Shown: positions 6,223 to 8,341 of the stretch, in pieces
How positions within the stretch are numbered: the first letter of the stretch is position 1
How the letters are laid out: each line of letters begins with the position of its first letter
From: Bordetella parapertussis
Lineage (GTDB): Bacteria > Cyanobacteriota > Cyanobacteriia > PCC-6307 > Cyanobiaceae
Length of the DNA stretch: 8,341 nucleotides
Direction: 5' to 3'
NCBI GenBank assembly: GCA_943324725.2
Contig: CALPMR020000125.1
Location: 1 to 8,341, forward strand
The notes under the pieces: generated by a model
The model's database searches: none
Told to the model about the DNA's origin: nothing
What the model saw: only the letters and a program-made list of their open reading frames with translations
Translations under genes and position numbers: made by a program

Positions 6223-6470
6223 GCAGGGGCGAGGCCCATCGGGACAGGTTGGATCCGGACCGAACGATCGGGATCTGACCTGCGAGGCCACAACTTAGCA
6301 GCCGGCTAACGGGGACCCCGAGCTGGCGGCTCGGCAGCCAGGGTCAATCGCTGCGGGCCCCGATCCTGCATCTTGCAGGCCTCGGCAGAGGGGGCCTCAC
6401 CGAATAAAGCCCGATTCCCTCTGCCGAGGCTTCGGGCGGGACCCTGCCTCAGCCCTGCCCTCCGGGTGTC
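6223..6470. other. Structured spacer between tRNA-Val and the S4-domain gene
   Basis: I see no gene in these 248 bases. They are rich in short inverted repeats: TTAGC/GCTAA (6295-6309), CGGGG-A-CCCCG (6310-6320), CCGAGC/GCTCGG (6318-6334), CCTGCA-TCT-TGCAGG (6365-6379) and a large 14-bp repeat at 6379-6430. On the minus strand this is the 3' flank of the S4-domain gene and the 5' flank of tRNA-Val, so it should hold the end of one transcript and the promoter of the other. I could not pick out a convincing promoter. Confidence 0.5.
6379..6430. repeat. Perfect 14-bp inverted repeat downstream of the S4-domain gene
   Basis: GCCTCGGCAGAGGG (6379-6392) and CCCTCTGCCGAGGC (6417-6430) are exact reverse complements with a 24-base loop. 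The hairpin starts 41 bases after the stop of the S4-domain gene on the minus strand, a reasonable place for a transcript end. No T-run follows on either strand. A smaller hairpin, CCTGCA-TCT-TGCAGG (6365-6379), abuts it, sharing base 6379. Confidence 0.65.
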
Positions 6471-7256
6471 TCAGCGGCGTTTGATCACCACCCGCCAGCG
6501 GCCGCGCTGGGTGGGTTCGGCCGCTTCGATCAGCAGTTCGCCCCGGCCTTCGAGCTGCACCCGCTGGCCCGGCGCCAGTTCGCGGCTGGGACTGGTCACC
6601 CGCTGCCAGTCGATGCGCACTTCACCGCGGCGGATCCGCTCCACCAGGCGATTGCGCGAGAGGCCGAAACCGGCCGAGCCGACCGCATCGAGGCGCAGGG
6701 ACGCCTCCACCGTCGTCAAAGAGCGCTCGATCCGCCCTGGCGGCAGCTGCAGCTCGGTGATCGGCCGCGCTTCGAAGCGCACCTCGACGCTGCGCACACG
6801 GCCGATCTGGCCATCGAGGCGCCGGGCCAGATCCGCTGAGACGATCGCCTGGCTGCCCCGATCGCCGCGAATCCAGAGGTCGCCCAGCTCGCCGTCCTCG
6901 CCGCCCGCGGCCCGCAATCCCTCGCGGAAATCCCCGGGCTCGGCGGGATCAAACAAGAAGTTGCCGCTGATCTCCAGGCCCCCCAGGCCGGCATCGAGCT
7001 CCTCGGCGGGCTGGGCCAGCTCGGAGCGCTGCAGCAGCAGCCGTCGGCGCTCCGCCCCCGCATAGCCGCCGGCGCTGGCCAGGCTGAGATCGCTGAGCTT
7101 GGCGAGCCGTTGCTCGGCCTCCTCCCGCAGCGCCGCCGCCAGCAGGGGCGTCCAGGTGGGCTCCCAGGTGCGCAAGGCCGTGTCGGCAGCCGCCACGATC
7201 GGCAGCAGCTGCTGGCGCTGGCTGGATCCCTGCAGCAGTGATTCCAGAGGCAGCAC
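6471..7256 (-). CDS. S4-domain RNA-binding protein ('photosystem II S4 domain protein', YlmH-like)
   Basis: A 261-residue protein of the YlmH-like family that is widely annotated in cyanobacteria as 'photosystem II S4 domain protein'. The N-terminal helical part runs to about residue 60. A central alpha/beta domain includes GYAGAERRRLLLQRSEL (64-80), ISGNFLFDPAEPGDFREGL (96-114) and GELGDLWIRGD (122-132). The C-terminal S4 RNA-binding domain (about 185-245) shows DAVGSAGFGLSRNRLVERIR (190-209), GEVRIDW (211-217) and LAPGQRVQLEGRGEL (227-241). Known relatives are ribosome- or RNA-associated; the photosystem link comes from phylogenetic distribution more than biochemistry, so I would not infer photosystem assembly from this alone. 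The start is GTG, with GAGAGGA placed inside the end of the preceding gene about 8 bases upstream. It lies only 4 bases after that gene, suggesting translational coupling. Confidence 0.85.
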   Translation of the reverse strand: MLPLESLLQGSSQRQQLLPIVAAADTALRTWEPTWTPLLAAALREEAEQRLAKLSDLSLASAGGYAGAERRRLLLQRSELAQPAEELDAGLGGLEISGNFLFDPAEPGDFREGLRAAGGEDGELGDLWIRGDRGSQAIVSADLARRLDGQIGRVRSVEVRFEARPITELQLPPGRIERSLTTVEASLRLDAVGSAGFGLSRNRLVERIRRGEVRIDWQRVTSPSRELAPGQRVQLEGRGELLIEAAEPTQRGRWRVVIKRR

Positions 7257-7260
7257 GGTT

Positions 7261-7764
7261 TCAGTCCTCTCCCAGACGGATCACCGCCTTGGGGCGGGCC
7301 TGCTGCACCAGGCTCCAGGGCACCTCCTGGCCGCTGGCCTGCTCCAGCAGCAGCAGCCAGTTGCCCTCCTCCAGCCGATTGCGCAGGATCCGCAGCCGGT
7401 CCTCCTCCTCGGAGACCACGCTCGCCGCCGCCGCAAAGCTGCCCATCAGCCCCGATCCCATGCCGAGCAGGCCGCCGATCACCGGTTCTCCCCAGGGGCC
7501 GAACAGATCGAAGGTATGCAGATCGGTGATCTGCGTGAACGTGAGCCCCGCCAGGAACCCGAAGGGCATCAGCCAGCGGGCCATGCCCCGCTGCCGCTGG
7601 CGCCGGGCCGTGGCCGGATTGAGCCGGTCCACCGAGGGCATGGCCGTTTCACCGCTGCCGATCGCCACCAGCTGGGTCGGCGCCGGTTGCTGGGCCGCGA
7701 GCTGTTGGCGCAACTCTTCCAGGCGTTTGTGGTCATCCAGCACCACCACCACACACAGCGTCAC
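7261..7764 (-). CDS. Conserved hypothetical protein with central hydrophobic Gly-rich region
   Basis: A 167-residue protein whose family I do not recognise by name. The N-terminus (TLCVVVVLDDHKRLEELRQQL, of which 2-9 are hydrophobic and 12-22 charged) looks like a beta strand followed by a helix, as in small ferredoxin-like folds. VAIGSGE follows at 33-39. The middle holds two hydrophobic stretches, about 62-80 (ARWLMPFGFLAGLTFTQIT) and 91-115, the latter Gly-rich (IGGLLGMGSGLMG), which could form membrane segments or a hairpin. The end is a charged helix (119-133) and WLLLLEQASG (136-145). The GTG start is strongly supported by GGAGG (cctcc at 7771-7775 on plus) 5 bases upstream. Its stop is 4 bases before the S4-domain gene, so both are made from one message. 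It diverges from serA. Confidence 0.75.
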   Translation of the reverse strand: MTLCVVVVLDDHKRLEELRQQLAAQQPAPTQLVAIGSGETAMPSVDRLNPATARRQRQRGMARWLMPFGFLAGLTFTQITDLHTFDLFGPWGEPVIGGLLGMGSGLMGSFAAAASVVSEEEDRLRILRNRLEEGNWLLLLEQASGQEVPWSLVQQARPKAVIRLGED

Positions 7765-7875
7765 CTTCTGCCTCCGGATTGGCCTAGACGTCGCTCTCTA
7801 CACTGCACCTCCGGCCTGCCCTTCGGGGCGCTGCTGCTCACTGCGCCGTTGCGGCGCTACCTCACACGCCGGGTC
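7765..7875 (+). promoter_or_regulatory. Divergent spacer and serA leader with two hairpins
   Basis: This 111-base spacer serves both serA (plus) and the 167-aa protein gene (minus). TACACT at 7799-7804 is a possible -10 for serA without a well-placed -35. Downstream, the serA leader could form GCCC-TTCG-GGGC (7818-7829), a stem capped by a stable cUUCGg tetraloop, and GCGCCG-TTG-CGGCGC (7843-7857), ending 18 bases before the start codon. The hairpins are plain to see; a regulatory role is inferred. No T-run follows either. Confidence 0.4.
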
Positions 7876-8341
7876 ATGACGAAGGTTCTGGTTTCCGATC
7901 CCATTGATCAAACGGGGATCGACATCCTCTCCCAGGTGGCTCAGGTGGATGTGCGCACCGGGCTGCCGCCCGAGGAGCTCAAGGCGATCATCGGCGACTA
8001 CGACGGCCTGATGATCCGCTCCGGCACCCAGGTGACGGCCGACGTGATCGAGGCTGCCACCAAGTTGCGCATCATCGGCCGCGCCGGCGTCGGCGTCGAC
8101 AACGTCGATGTGCCCGCCGCCACCCGCCGCGGCGTGATCGTGGTGAACTCGCCTGAGGGCAACACGATTGCGGCGGCCGAGCAGGCGCTGGCGCTGATGC
8201 TGGCGCTGTCGCGCCACGTGCCCCATGCCCACGCCAGCACCATGGCCGGCGGCTGGGACCGCAAGACCTACGTGGGCAACGAGCTCTACAAGAAAATTCT
8301 CGGCGTGGTCGGCCTCGGCAAGATCGGCTCCCATGTGGCCC
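7876..8341 (+). CDS. serA: D-3-phosphoglycerate dehydrogenase, N-terminal part (cut by window edge)
   Basis: SerA oxidises 3-phosphoglycerate to 3-phosphohydroxypyruvate with NAD+, the first step of serine synthesis from a Calvin-cycle intermediate, in the cytoplasm. The first 155 residues are present and intact: KVLVSDPIDQTGIDIL (3-18), DYDGLMIRSGTQVT (41-54), LRIIGRAGVGVDNVDVPAAT (64-83), GVIVVNSPEGNTIAAAEQAL (86-105), HASTMAGGWDRK (119-130) and the beginning of the NAD-binding loop, VVGLGKIGSHVA (144-155), where the window ends. The remaining catalytic and regulatory domains lie outside. The start is ATG, placed where the family normally begins; no clear Shine-Dalgarno precedes it. It diverges from the 167-aa protein gene across a 111-base spacer with two leader hairpins. 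Confidence 0.95.
   Translation, partial: MTKVLVSDPIDQTGIDILSQVAQVDVRTGLPPEELKAIIGDYDGLMIRSGTQVTADVIEAATKLRIIGRAGVGVDNVDVPAATRRGVIVVNSPEGNTIAAAEQALALMLALSRHVPHAHASTMAGGWDRKTYVGNELYKKILGVVGLGKIGSHVA

Noticed and set aside
6379..6437. Pseudoknot formed by the 14-bp stem together with 6409-6414/6432-6437.
   Set aside because: The single base left to span the 14-bp stem is too short, so the two pairings can only be alternatives, not simultaneous.

Overview
The window looks like a piece of a GC-rich unicellular picocyanobacterial chromosome (Synechococcus/Cyanobium type). The pointers are a short cyanobacterial-style RNA polymerase omega subunit, a DUF1818 protein, an S4-domain protein of the kind annotated as 'photosystem II S4 domain protein', and strong G/C at third codon positions. 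This placement rests on recognised families; no database search was run. There are no insertion sequences, phage genes or CRISPR repeats, so this is mostly core genome.

Layout. Positions 1-2003 (minus): an Hsp70/DnaK-like protein with a normal-looking ATPase domain but a reduced C-terminus, followed by a small membrane-anchored protein that runs off the left edge. A divergent spacer (2004-2084) separates it from a short plus-strand pair, rpoZ and a DUF1818 gene (2085-2775). This pair converges on a minus-strand cluster read right to left: murD (peptidoglycan precursor synthesis), an EVE-domain protein and a small Ser/Thr protein kinase with an unusual active site (5769-2935). Positions 5770-6150 hold no convincing gene but contain GGCTGG-rich repeats and a perfect 12-bp inverted repeat. 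A minus-strand tRNA-Val(GAC) lies at 6151-6222. Next comes a structured spacer (6223-6470), then a tightly coupled minus-strand pair: a 167-aa hydrophobic protein and the S4-domain protein (7764-6471). Finally serA starts on the plus strand at 7876, behind a leader with two compact hairpins, and is cut by the right edge.

How the genes work together: most are housekeeping genes (transcription, cell wall, serine synthesis, tRNA). The less ordinary parts are the kinase lacking a glycine-rich loop in a likely transcript with murD, the Hsp70 that seems to lack a lid next to a membrane protein, the tandem repeat at the MurD N-terminus, and two non-coding inverted repeats. I see no clear evidence for a wholly new multi-gene system. 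The kinase/EVE/murD cluster and the Hsp70/membrane-protein pair are the best leads.
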